Of a stretch of 43,331 nucleotides of DNA, positions 36,101 through 43,331 are shown piece by piece (positions within the stretch are counted from its first letter, which is position 1; every line of letters starts with the position of its first letter). The position numbers were made by a program, and so were the translations under genes. Source of the stretch: an uncultured Verrucomicrobiota bacterium (lineage in GTDB: Bacteria; Verrucomicrobiota; Verrucomicrobiia; Limisphaerales; UBA1319); assembly GCA_903845125.1 (NCBI GenBank), contig CAIMWS010000208.1, positions 1-43,331 of the forward strand. The letters are read 5' to 3'. The notes below the pieces were generated by a model that worked only from the letters and a program-made list of their open reading frames with translations, was not told where the DNA came from and searched no databases.

Positions 36101-36198
36101 TCTCCAACGCCAAGGCTTTAACCTGCCAAGGTGGTCCTTGGTGCCCGCTGGCTGTATTATGGGCTTTCCTCTTTCTTAAAATATGTTAGGTTAAGGCT

Positions 36199-37068
36199 AT
36201 GGTGGGGTCAAAGATCGACACATCAAATCCGCAGGTCGTGGCGCGGGAGATACAAGCCATGTACTTGGGCCTTTTTCCCGACGCGAATCCCTTTTTCGTG
36301 GCCCAGTCTTTGGAGTGGCTCAGGCAATCCTTCGCCGGCCAATACGCCGGCTACCAGCCCATTGACACCCATTACCATGATCTGGAGCACACCTTGGAAG
36401 TCAGCCTGTGCATGGTCCAAATCCTGCACCGCCGCCAGCGGCTGGGGGGCCAGCCAAGCCTGAACCGGAAGTTCTTTGAGCTGGGCCTGCTGGCGATCCT
36501 CCTGCATGACACCGGTTATTTGAAACTGCGGACCGATACGGAAGGCACCGGCGGCAAATACACCTTTATCCATGTGGAACGTAGCGCTTGCTTCGCGCGC
36601 CAGTTGCTCTCGGACAACGGCTTTGACGAAGCTTCCATCAAGGCCGTCCAAAACATGATCCACTGCACCGGCTTGAATGTGAACCTGAACCAAATCCCGT
36701 TTGACAGCGAGTTGGAAAAAATCGTCGGTTGCGCGCTGGGCTCAGGTGATTTGCTGGGGCAGATGGCCGCCGATAATTACCTGGACAAACTGCCCGCTTT
36801 GTTTGCGGAGTTAAACGAGTCCGCCCATTTCATGCAGGAGGGCCAGAACCGCGCGGGGGTGTTTGAAAGCGTGGAGGATCTTTTGCGTAAAACACCTTCC
36901 TTCTGGAAGCACTACGTCCTACCCAAGCTCCAGGTGGATTTCCTGGGCCTATACCGATTCTTGAACGATCCCTATCCTGACGGGCCCAACTACTACCTGC
37001 GCAAGATTGAGGACAACCTGGATCGCTTGTACCAGCAGCTATCCGGGCTGCAAACCGCCTCTGCTTGA
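36199..37068 (+). CDS. HD-domain phosphohydrolase-like protein
   Basis: 289 residues. HYHDLEHTLEV (58-68), LLHDTGYLK (HD at 103-104) and GSGDLLGQMA (D184) supply the His, His-Asp and Asp ligands of an HD/PDEase metal site. The spacing resembles cyclic-nucleotide phosphodiesterase-like or (p)ppGpp-hydrolase-like HD proteins, but the substrate cannot be told. It has no signal peptide or membrane helix, so it is probably cytoplasmic. It follows the HlyD-type gene by 98 bases on the same strand, perhaps with its own promoter in the AT-rich bases just upstream. TTAAGG lies very close to the ATG. Confidence 0.85.
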   Translation: MVGSKIDTSNPQVVAREIQAMYLGLFPDANPFFVAQSLEWLRQSFAGQYAGYQPIDTHYHDLEHTLEVSLCMVQILHRRQRLGGQPSLNRKFFELGLLAILLHDTGYLKLRTDTEGTGGKYTFIHVERSACFARQLLSDNGFDEASIKAVQNMIHCTGLNVNLNQIPFDSELEKIVGCALGSGDLLGQMAADNYLDKLPALFAELNESAHFMQEGQNRAGVFESVEDLLRKTPSFWKHYVLPKLQVDFLGLYRFLNDPYPDGPNYYLRKIEDNLDRLYQQLSGLQTASA

Positions 37069-37124
37069 ACGACCTCCCAAAACCACGGCCATGGTCGTGG
37101 ACACTGTGGTTTTCTGCTTGAACG
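37061..37124. repeat. 11-base direct repeats flanking a palindrome
   Basis: CTGCTTGAACG occurs at 37061-37071 (containing the HD gene stop) and again at 37114-37124. Between them lies a near-perfect 18-base palindrome CCACGGCCATGGTCGTGG (37083-37100, one mismatched pair). Confidence 0.7.
37079..37113 (+). terminator. Possible terminator of the HD-domain gene
   Basis: AAAACCAC (37079-37086) can pair with GTGGTTTT (37106-37113), ending in a T-run, 11 bases past the stop codon. It is mutually exclusive with the inner palindrome 37083-37100. The T-run is part of the stem and short, so efficiency is uncertain. Confidence 0.4.
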
Positions 37125-37343
37125 GCCCGCCAGGCTGAAGAACCCGGTGCGGGTAACCTCTGCGCGACGGTTCCGTTACCACTGATCCCCACTCCTGGCG
37201 AACCGCTCCCAAGGTCCAAGTCAGCCAGCGGAAAACCTCCCCCACAGGCAGCCCGCCCGCCCGCCAACCGGATCTATCTTTTAGTTTGCGGATAATCTAT
37301 CATCAGTGTATATGTCCGGAATATTGAGAAAGATGAAAACCTT

Positions 37344-39179
37344 ATGAGAAGCATCAGTGTTATCAGTTTGGCAGTCTTCAGCGCCCTGGCTTCGCTTATT
37401 TCAGGCCCGGCCGGTTTTCAGGCCAGCCTCCTGGCCGCGGAACACTCCGCCCTCAAGCCTGCCCCCCGGACCGATCAGGGTTGGAAGGATCGCGCCCGCT
37501 TGCTGAATACCCGGGTCAAGGAAAATCCCGGCGCCCAAATCCTCTTTATTGGCGATTCCATCACCCAGGGATGGGAAGGTGAAGGCAAGGAGGTCTGGCA
37601 AAAGTATTTCGCACCCTTCAAGGCCATCAACCTCGGAATTGGCGGCGACCGCACCCAGCACGTCCTTTACCGGCTGGACAATGGCAACTTGGAAGGCATC
37701 CAGCCCAAAGCCGCCGTGGTGATGATAGGCACCAATAATTCCAACGGCGAAGACAATACCCCGGCCCAGATCGCCGATGGGGTGCGGGCCATCGTCCAAC
37801 GGCTGCGGGACCGGATCCCGGGCGTAAAAATCCTGCTGCTGGCCATTTTCCCCCGCGGGGAAAACTTTAATCCTCAGCGGGGCAAGCTGGCCCAAATCAA
37901 CCAGGTGCTGCAAAAACTGGACGACGGCAAGCAGGTTTTCTTTCTCGATATCGGCCACCGGTTCCTGACGGAAGATGGCTTGATTCCGAGCGAGATCATG
38001 CCGGATTACCTGCACCTGACCCCGCAGGGCTACGAGATTTGGGCGAAGGCCATCACCCCGTGGATCAAGAAAGCGCTGGGCGAAACGAAACCCGCAGTGG
38101 CGGAAATGGATCCCTCCGGCGAGTGGATTCTCAAGATGCGCGGCCCCAATGACCAGGAAGTGGAAATGCCCATGACGTTGAAAGCGGGCGGCGGAAAACT
38201 GGGCGGCCGCGTGGCACGGGGCCCTGGCCGCTGGCTGGAGATTTCCGATGGCCGGATCCAGGGCGGCCAGCTTTCGTTTTCCATCAAGCGCGATCGGGAT
38301 CAAAACAGCCCGATGGTTTACAAAATGGAAGCCAAACTGGCCGGCGACTCCCTCGAGGGAACTGCCACCACCGAAATGGATGGCGCCCCGATCACTGTGA
38401 AATGGGCCGCCCAGAAAACCAAAACCAACCAACCGGCGCCAGCCCCCGCAGAATTCGATCCCACCGGCGAGTGGATCCTCAAAATGGCGGCGCCGAGCAG
38501 CCACGAGGTGGACCTGGCCATGAGCCTCAAGGCCGAGGGCGGCAAATTGACCGGCAAGGTGGCTCGCGGGCAGCTTACCGAGCACAAAATCCGCGGGTCG
38601 GATATCGTGATGGAGATCACCGAAGGGCAAATCACCGGCCGGCAGTTGTCCTTTGTGATCAAGCACCATGACGACCAGGAAGGCTGGCTCGTGTATCGCA
38701 TGCAGGCCAAATGGGCGGGGGAACAGTTGATCGGCCAGGCCATCACCGAAAAGGGCGGCAAGGTAATAACCACTGAATGGACCGCCACCAAGGCCCAGCC
38801 TCAAAAACCGGTGATCCCCGCCACTCACTTCGATCCCACTGGCGAGTGGATCCTCAAAATGGCGGGGCCGAACAACCATGAGGTGGATATGGCCATGAGC
38901 CTCAAGGCCGAGGGAAATAAATTAACCGGAAAAGTCGCGCGAGGGCAGCTCACCGACCGCAAAATCCGCGGGACAGATATCGTGATGGAGATCACCGAGG
39001 GGAAAGTCAACGGCCAGCAGTTGTCCTTTGTGATCAAGCATCACGACGATCAGGCGGGCTGGATTGTATATCGCATGGAAGCCAAACCCGCGGGCGAACA
39101 ACTGGCTGGCACCGCGAAAACCGAGCGCGCCGGCAAGGAGGTGACCACCGAGTGGACCGCCGTACGGAGCAAACCATAG
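37344..39179 (+). CDS. Secreted SGNH/GDSL hydrolase with three tandem C-terminal repeats
   Basis: 611 residues. A signal peptide (ISVISLAVFSALASLISG) precedes an SGNH esterase domain of the PAF-acetylhydrolase type: GDSITQGW (S72), INLGIGGDR (G100), MIGTNN (N131) and MPDYLHLTPQGY (D221, H224), a complete catalytic set. Residues 255-357, 371-483 and 496-609 are three copies of a ~110-residue beta-rich module beginning DPSGEWILKM or DPTGEWILKM and containing KLTGKVARGQLT and LSFVIKHHDDQ. Copies 2 and 3 are close even in DNA; copy 1 is shorter and diverged. The modules may bind a polymer substrate. The enzyme probably deacetylates a glycan or lipid outside the cytoplasm. An out-of-frame ATG 11 bases upstream is not the start. 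Confidence 0.93.
   Translation: MRSISVISLAVFSALASLISGPAGFQASLLAAEHSALKPAPRTDQGWKDRARLLNTRVKENPGAQILFIGDSITQGWEGEGKEVWQKYFAPFKAINLGIGGDRTQHVLYRLDNGNLEGIQPKAAVVMIGTNNSNGEDNTPAQIADGVRAIVQRLRDRIPGVKILLLAIFPRGENFNPQRGKLAQINQVLQKLDDGKQVFFLDIGHRFLTEDGLIPSEIMPDYLHLTPQGYEIWAKAITPWIKKALGETKPAVAEMDPSGEWILKMRGPNDQEVEMPMTLKAGGGKLGGRVARGPGRWLEISDGRIQGGQLSFSIKRDRDQNSPMVYKMEAKLAGDSLEGTATTEMDGAPITVKWAAQKTKTNQPAPAPAEFDPTGEWILKMAAPSSHEVDLAMSLKAEGGKLTGKVARGQLTEHKIRGSDIVMEITEGQITGRQLSFVIKHHDDQEGWLVYRMQAKWAGEQLIGQAITEKGGKVITTEWTATKAQPQKPVIPATHFDPTGEWILKMAGPNNHEVDMAMSLKAEGNKLTGKVARGQLTDRKIRGTDIVMEITEGKVNGQQLSFVIKHHDDQAGWIVYRMEAKPAGEQLAGTAKTERAGKEVTTEWTAVRSKP
38106..39170 (+). repeat. Three tandem ~310-345-base coding repeats
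   Basis: Copies at 38106-38414, 38454-38792 and 38829-39170 encode the C-terminal modules of the SGNH hydrolase, separated by Pro/Ala/Lys linkers (TKTNQPAPAPAE, AQPQKPVIPATH). The last two share long identical DNA blocks (for example GGCGAGTGGATCCTCAAAAT), indicating a recent duplication. Confidence 0.9.
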
Positions 39180-39231
39180 GTTCCCTGGCCAATGGGCGGT
39201 CCGCCCGGCAGCCGGCAACCTTTTAGAAACC

Positions 39232-39269
39232 AAAAGCCGTTTATGTGGCTGCCCACATAAACGGCTTTT
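39232..39269. terminator. Bidirectional rho-independent terminator
   Basis: Perfect 17-base stem (39232-39248 with 39253-39269) with a CTGC loop. It starts AAAAGCCG and ends CGGCTTTT, so it has T-runs on both strands. It lies between the convergent SGNH hydrolase (plus) and oxidoreductase (minus) genes and should stop both. Confidence 0.92.
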
Positions 39270-39294
39270 CCATTACCTGCCCGCTCTTGGCGGA

Positions 39295-40596
39295 TCAGGC
39301 TAATTTCCAAGGCTCGCGATACGGGCGGGTGAGCAATTTGCTGGCGCCCTCATCCTCCAGGATGCATTCCCTGGCGGCATCCCATTTGATTTTGCGGCCG
39401 GTGATCATGGAGATGAGCCCCAAATGACCGGGAATGGCCGAATGATGGGCGGTTTCCGCCGGGGTCAGGGTGGGCTGGCGCGATTTCACGCAATCCAGGA
39501 AATTCCGATGGTGGTTGCTCGAGCGCAGCAATTTCACTTTGCGCAGGTTGTCCGGTAGCTTGGAGATGTCTTTCCACTCCGGATTGGAACAATCAAAGGC
39601 TCCCCGGTCCACCCACACCCAGCCATCAGTCCCGATCCACTTGGTGCCACCGCGGATGTCGCCGTGGCCGCCCGCGATGACCATCGTAACCTCCTGCGGG
39701 TATTTCAAATTGATGCGATACTTGGTGCAGGTGTTCCACATAGCATCCTCCGGTGGGAATTCGCCCTGGCCTTCCACCTCGGAAGGGCCGGCGTTGTCCC
39801 AATCCATCCCCCAATGGGCGATGTCGCAATGGTGCCCGATCCAATCCAGCAGCTGGCCGCCGCCGGTATTGTAATTCCAGCGCCAGTTCATGTGGATCCG
39901 GGCCTCGATATACGGCATCATTTTCGAAGGACCGATCCAGAAATCATAATTCAACCGCGCCGGGGGCTCGGTGACACTCCGTTTATCGCCGGTGCCGGCG
40001 AAGTCGTAGTGGCCGCTGGGCAAACCAACCTCCACGCGGGTGACTTTCCCGATCAATCCGTTGCGGATCATTTCGCAGGCCTTGTGGAAATTCTCCACCG
40101 ACCGCTGCCAGGAACCCGTCTGCCAGATCCGCTTATGATCGCGCACGGCTTTGACGATGGCCTGCTGCTCGGCAATGGTGCGGGCGAGCGGTTTTTCCCC
40201 GTAAACATCCTTTTTATGGCTGGCCGCCTCCACGGCGAGGAGCGCGTGCCAATGATCGGGCACTGCCAGCATCACCGCGTCGATATCGTCGCGGGCCATC
40301 ATCTCACGGTAATCCTGGTATGCCTTGCAATCCTTGTTCTTATATTGGTTGTTGACGGTGTCCACGGCCTGCTGGAGATGCTCCTTATCCAGGTCGCAGG
40401 CGGCCACCACCTGGCAATCTTTCTGGGCCAGAAAGGCCTGGGTATTGCCGGGGCCCATCATCCCCCACCCCACCACCCCCATGGTGATCCGTTCCGAGGG
40501 AGCCGGCCGGGCGGCCTGGCCAAGAATGGTGGAGGGCGCCAGCACCGGCACGGCCAGGGCGGCGCCAGCGGCCGCCAAAAAATGGCGGCGGGTCAT
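39295..40596 (-). CDS. Tat-exported Gfo/Idh/MocA-family oxidoreductase
   Basis: 433 residues from the ATG at 40596; starts at 40632 or further upstream are also open. The N-terminus MTRRHFLAAAGAALAVPVLA is a twin-arginine signal, so the enzyme is exported folded with its nicotinamide cofactor. The Rossmann fold has GVVGWGMMGPGN (40-51), AACDLD, and the family motif GEKPLAR (EKP at 134-136). The C-terminal substrate domain contains GGGQLLDWIGHHCDIAHWGM, with the His residues typical of sugar-processing members. Substrates are usually sugars, inositols or glycosides. Planctomycetes and Verrucomicrobia carry many such exported copies, so a specific role cannot be given. It is convergent with the SGNH hydrolase. 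Confidence 0.94.
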   Translation of the reverse strand: MTRRHFLAAAGAALAVPVLAPSTILGQAARPAPSERITMGVVGWGMMGPGNTQAFLAQKDCQVVAACDLDKEHLQQAVDTVNNQYKNKDCKAYQDYREMMARDDIDAVMLAVPDHWHALLAVEAASHKKDVYGEKPLARTIAEQQAIVKAVRDHKRIWQTGSWQRSVENFHKACEMIRNGLIGKVTRVEVGLPSGHYDFAGTGDKRSVTEPPARLNYDFWIGPSKMMPYIEARIHMNWRWNYNTGGGQLLDWIGHHCDIAHWGMDWDNAGPSEVEGQGEFPPEDAMWNTCTKYRINLKYPQEVTMVIAGGHGDIRGGTKWIGTDGWVWVDRGAFDCSNPEWKDISKLPDNLRKVKLLRSSNHHRNFLDCVKSRQPTLTPAETAHHSAIPGHLGLISMITGRKIKWDAARECILEDEGASKLLTRPYREPWKLA

Positions 40597-40779
40597 CGTG
40601 GATTTGTTTGGTCTGATATCTTTTATGATCATGCCCTGCATCCATGCATCAACCGGGGCCGCGATGCAAGGCCAAAACCGGAGTGCCCAGCGGCCCAGGA
40701 CCACCCACTGCGGATTGATCGGCGACGTGGGCCTGCCTATGGTGGATCGCCCCCGGCCTGCGTGAGGTCCGCTTGACAG

Positions 40780-41430
40780 TTACTTTTCCCCGGTGGCCTC
40801 TTTTTCCCAAGGCACCACCCATTTATAGATCGTGTGGTCGGGCAGATCGAGGTCGGCGGATGGCGCCTCCATGTTGACGGTCTGGACCGGCTTGGCACCG
40901 CGCATGTCGAAATCGTGCGACACGATGCGCGAGCCGGGCCTCAGCCTGGCCAGCTGGGGCATCAGCTTCACATTCAGATCCGGCAGCAGGTAGAGCGTGA
41001 CCACCGTGGCCTTGCTCAAGTCGAGCGTGAAGATATCGGCCTCTTTGACCGAGGCCAGGCGCCCGACGTGGTTGGTCCGGATATTTTCCTGGGCTTCCTT
41101 GACCCGCTCGGGATCGATGTCGAAGCCGATGGCTTTCACCCCATATTTGCGGGCGGCAGCGACCATGATGCGGCCATCGCCACAGCCCAAATCGTAAACC
41201 ACGTCACCAGGTTTGACTTCCGCCATTTCCAGCATTTTATCCACCACGGCATCCGGGGTGGGTACATAGACGACATCCGGGGTGCGGGCGGGGGCCTGGG
41301 TGGCTTTGGTGGGGGCCTTGGCACTACCGCCATCGGCGGCGGCAGCCGGGATCCGGGCCGCCAAAAAACAGGCGATTCCGGCCAGAACCATCCAGGAGGA
41401 GAGGTTTTTTAATGCGGGTCTCATAATCAT
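40780..41430 (-). CDS. Class I SAM-dependent methyltransferase with an N-terminal signal peptide
   Basis: 216 residues from the ATG at 41430 (ATGs at 41424 and 41448 are also in frame). The N-terminus MIMRPALKNL then SSWMVLAGIACFLAARIPAA reads as a signal peptide or anchor, followed by an Ala/Lys/Pro linker. The catalytic fold begins with VYVPTPDAVVDKMLEMA; SAM motif I is VVYDLGCGDGR (78-87) and the ribose-binding acid is in GFDIDPE. It ends with WVVPWEKEATGEK. The substrate is unknown; the VPTP opening recalls small secreted or anchored methyltransferase-like proteins of this phylum. If exported it would lack an obvious SAM supply, so it may be membrane-anchored facing inward or bind another ligand. 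It is divergent from tex. Confidence 0.85.
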   Translation of the reverse strand: MIMRPALKNLSSWMVLAGIACFLAARIPAAAADGGSAKAPTKATQAPARTPDVVYVPTPDAVVDKMLEMAEVKPGDVVYDLGCGDGRIMVAAARKYGVKAIGFDIDPERVKEAQENIRTNHVGRLASVKEADIFTLDLSKATVVTLYLLPDLNVKLMPQLARLRPGSRIVSHDFDMRGAKPVQTVNMEAPSADLDLPDHTIYKWVVPWEKEATGEK

Positions 41431-41571
41431 AAACGACAACCGGGCCATACCGGAGGGAAACTACCACCGCTGCCCGCCTAAAGCAAGCCTGCGGCAAGGC
41501 AAGCAAAAAATCAGTCCAACCTTCAATTTTGCGATTGTGTTGCCGGTGTTTTCGCCTTAAACCCGGCCCCC

Positions 41572-43331
41572 ATGATATCGGAACTGAACACGGTGGGAGC
41601 GGCCGGCAACCAGGATCTGTCGGAACGCTTTGCGGTGAAAATAGCGGCGGAAATCCAGGCGCCGGTCCGGTCGGTCAGCGCCACCGCCCGCTTGCTGGCA
41701 GAAGGCGCCACGGTGCCCTTCATTGCCCGCTACCGCAAGGAAGCCACCGGCTCCCTGGACGAGGTGGCCATCACCACCATCCGCGACCGCCTGACCCAAC
41801 TGGCGGATCTGGAAAGCCGCCGGGAGGCCATCCTCAAATCGCTGGAGGAACGCGAATTGCTGTTCCCCGAGCTGCGGGCCCTGATCGCAGCGGCGGAGAC
41901 CATGACCGCGTTGGAGGACATCTTTGCGCCCTACCGGCCCAAGCGCCGCACCCGGGCGGCCATCGCTCGTGAAAAGGGGCTGGAACCGCTGGCCACCTGG
42001 CTGCTCCAGCACCAGCAAACCGCGGGCGCCAGCCCCGCCACCGAGGCTGGCCGGTTCGTGGTGGCCTCGGACAACAAAGACCTGGCGGTGCCCACTGCGG
42101 AGGACGCCCTGGCCGGCGCACGGGACATCCTGGCCGAGCAGTTCAGCGACCACGCCGATGCCCGCCGGGAGGTGCGGACGCTTTTCGAAAAGGAATCAGC
42201 GGTGAGTTCCCATGTCATGTATGGCAAGGAAAACGATCCCGAGGCGGCCAAATACCGGGATTATTTCCAATGGTCCGAGCCGCTCTCCAAAACGCCCTCG
42301 CACCGCCTGCTGGCCATGCGGCGGGGGGAGCAGGAAGGGCATCTGATCCTCCAGATCAACGTGGAGGAAGCCAAAGGCATGCAACGCTTGAAGGACCGGT
42401 TTGTAGCCGGCGCCGGCCCCATCGCCCAGCAGGTGGCGCTGGCCTGCGAGGACGGCTACCGGCGGCTGCTGGCCCCCTCCATCGAAACCGAGATGCGCCT
42501 GGCCTCCAAGCTGGCGGCGGACACCGCCGCGGTGCGCGTCTTCGCGGAGAACCTGCGGGAGCTGCTCATGGCCGCCCCACTGGGCCAAAAACGGGTGCTG
42601 GCCATCGATCCCGGCTTCCGGACCGGGTGCAAAGTGGCGGTTTTGGACGCCCAGGGGAAGCTGCTGGCGGACTGCGTCATTCATCCTTCCGCCTCCTCGC
42701 CGCGCCAGGTGCAGGAAGCCCGCGACATCGTCAGCCGGATCTGCAAGGATTTCCAGATCGAGGCCATCGCTATCGGCAACGGCACCGCCTCCCGCGAGAC
42801 CGAAGCCTTCGTCCAATCCTGCGGTCTGCCCAAGGCGGTCACCGTGGTCATGGTGAATGAAAGCGGTGCGTCGGTTTATTCCGCCTCGGAGGTGGCCCGG
42901 GAGGAATTCCCGGACAAGGATATCACCGTGCGCGGAGCGGTCTCCATCGGCCGCCGGCTGATGGATCCGCTGGCGGAGTTGGTGAAAATCGACCCCAAAA
43001 GCATCGGCGTGGGCCAATACCAGCATGACGTGGACCAAAACCTCCTCAAGCAAAGCCTGGATGACACGGTCGTTTCCTGCGTCAACCGCGTGGGCGTGGA
43101 GGTCAACACCGCCAGCCGCCAATTGTTGAGCTACGTGTCTGGCCTGAACCAGGCCACCGCCGCCAATATCGTTTCCTACCGGGATGAAAATGGCCCGTTC
43201 CACTCCCGGGACGAGCTGAAAAAAGTGCCCCGCCTCGGCAAAAAAACCTTCGAGCAAGCGGCGGGATTCCTGCGCATCCGGGATGCCGCCAATCCCCTGG
43301 ATGCCAGCGCGGTCCACCCGGAAAGCTATCC
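41572..43331 (+). CDS. tex: Transcription accessory protein Tex, 3' end cut by the window
   Basis: 586 codons are visible, still open at the window edge; complete Tex is about 750-800 residues. The N-terminal helical region carries the Tex signature VPFIARYRKEATGSLDEV (about 48-65) and EDIFAPYRPKRRTRA. The YqgF-like RNase H fold starts at VLAIDPGFRTGCKVAV (~342). The conserved SGASVYSASEVAREEFP and DPKSIGVGQYQHDVDQ follow, then the helix-hairpin-helix part (NTASRQLLSYVSGLNQATAA, then VPRLGKKTFEQAAGFLRI). The C-terminal S1 RNA-binding domain is beyond the edge. Tex binds RNA and RNA polymerase or ribosomes and affects transcription and stress tolerance. The start at ATG 41572 has no strong Shine-Dalgarno. 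Confidence 0.96.
   Translation, partial: MISELNTVGAAGNQDLSERFAVKIAAEIQAPVRSVSATARLLAEGATVPFIARYRKEATGSLDEVAITTIRDRLTQLADLESRREAILKSLEERELLFPELRALIAAAETMTALEDIFAPYRPKRRTRAAIAREKGLEPLATWLLQHQQTAGASPATEAGRFVVASDNKDLAVPTAEDALAGARDILAEQFSDHADARREVRTLFEKESAVSSHVMYGKENDPEAAKYRDYFQWSEPLSKTPSHRLLAMRRGEQEGHLILQINVEEAKGMQRLKDRFVAGAGPIAQQVALACEDGYRRLLAPSIETEMRLASKLAADTAAVRVFAENLRELLMAAPLGQKRVLAIDPGFRTGCKVAVLDAQGKLLADCVIHPSASSPRQVQEARDIVSRICKDFQIEAIAIGNGTASRETEAFVQSCGLPKAVTVVMVNESGASVYSASEVAREEFPDKDITVRGAVSIGRRLMDPLAELVKIDPKSIGVGQYQHDVDQNLLKQSLDDTVVSCVNRVGVEVNTASRQLLSYVSGLNQATAANIVSYRDENGPFHSRDELKKVPRLGKKTFEQAAGFLRIRDAANPLDASAVHPESY

Noticed and set aside
36126..36141. CCAAGG-TGGT-CCTTGG hairpin after the HlyD-type gene
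   Set aside because: Six-base stem without a T-run; not a convincing terminator.
37401..38879. 492-codon minus-strand open frame
   Set aside because: Antisense to the SGNH hydrolase; it repeats only because the real gene has tandem repeats.
42196..43317. 373-codon minus-strand open frame
   Set aside because: Antisense to tex, which shows continuous strong family motifs.
1..43331. CRISPR arrays, tRNA or rRNA genes, insertion sequences, toxin-antitoxin pairs
   Set aside because: Looked for on both strands; no repeat-spacer array, cloverleaf-like stretch, transposase motif or paired small toxin genes seen. The HicB-like units are part of the AAA+ protein, not a HicAB pair.

Overview
The window is a GC-rich chromosomal segment that reads like a free-living Verrucomicrobiota genome, probably of the Pedosphaera/Limisphaerales type. 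This is inferred from gene content only: a pseudopilin with the H-X9-DG motif, a Tat-exported Gfo/Idh/MocA oxidoreductase, a giant secreted PA14/Ig protein ending in YRLNK, a VTC/DUF4956 pair, and weak Shine-Dalgarno use. I see no rRNA, tRNA, CRISPR array, transposase or phage gene. About 28 protein genes are supported. Many open frames antisense to them are by-products of the high GC content.

Layout. 1-606 has no convincing gene. 607-7195 (minus) is a complete tripartite RND efflux operon read regulator > adaptor > pump > outer-membrane channel, with a palindromic operator candidate just upstream. 7369-9168 (minus) is a secreted beta-helix protein. Divergent from it, 9300-11626 (plus) is a translationally coupled pair: a DapA-family aldolase and a YidR/DUF3748 beta-propeller protein. 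11638-12852 (minus) holds two response regulators without a kinase. 13286-17331 (plus) holds a ClpA/B-like AAA+ protein carrying a release-factor-like C-terminus, followed by an alpha/beta hydrolase. 17586-21046 (minus) is penicillin-binding protein 1C plus a TPR protein. Then come a pseudopilin (minus), an eIF1/SUI1-type factor and a long NfeD membrane protease (both plus). 24505-26288 (minus) is an ECF sigma / anti-sigma / Spy-like sensor cluster with a small histidine-kinase-like protein in front. 26394-32081 (minus) is the 1895-residue surface or secreted protein with its own terminator.

A 1.3-kb AT-richer intergenic stretch (32082-33391) carries a near-consensus sigma-54 site. It is followed by a plus-strand operon of VTC polyphosphate polymerase domain, DUF4956 membrane protein and HlyD-type adaptor, then an HD-domain protein and an SGNH hydrolase with three tandem C-terminal repeats. 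A long bidirectional terminator separates these from a Tat-exported oxidoreductase and a signal-peptide-bearing SAM methyltransferase (minus). The window ends inside tex (plus).

The most unusual item is the AAA+ protein at 13286-16540. Its last ~230 residues match the body of class I peptide-chain release factors (helical domain 1 plus domain 2/4). The GGQ domain is replaced by a short linker and the SPF-type codon-reading tripeptide is absent. The Clp part has a degenerate first Walker B and has lost the second pore loop, and the N-terminus looks like two HicB-like units. This suggests a ribosome-directed AAA+ machine rather than a canonical disaggregase. That is inference; I cannot tell from here whether the architecture has already been described.
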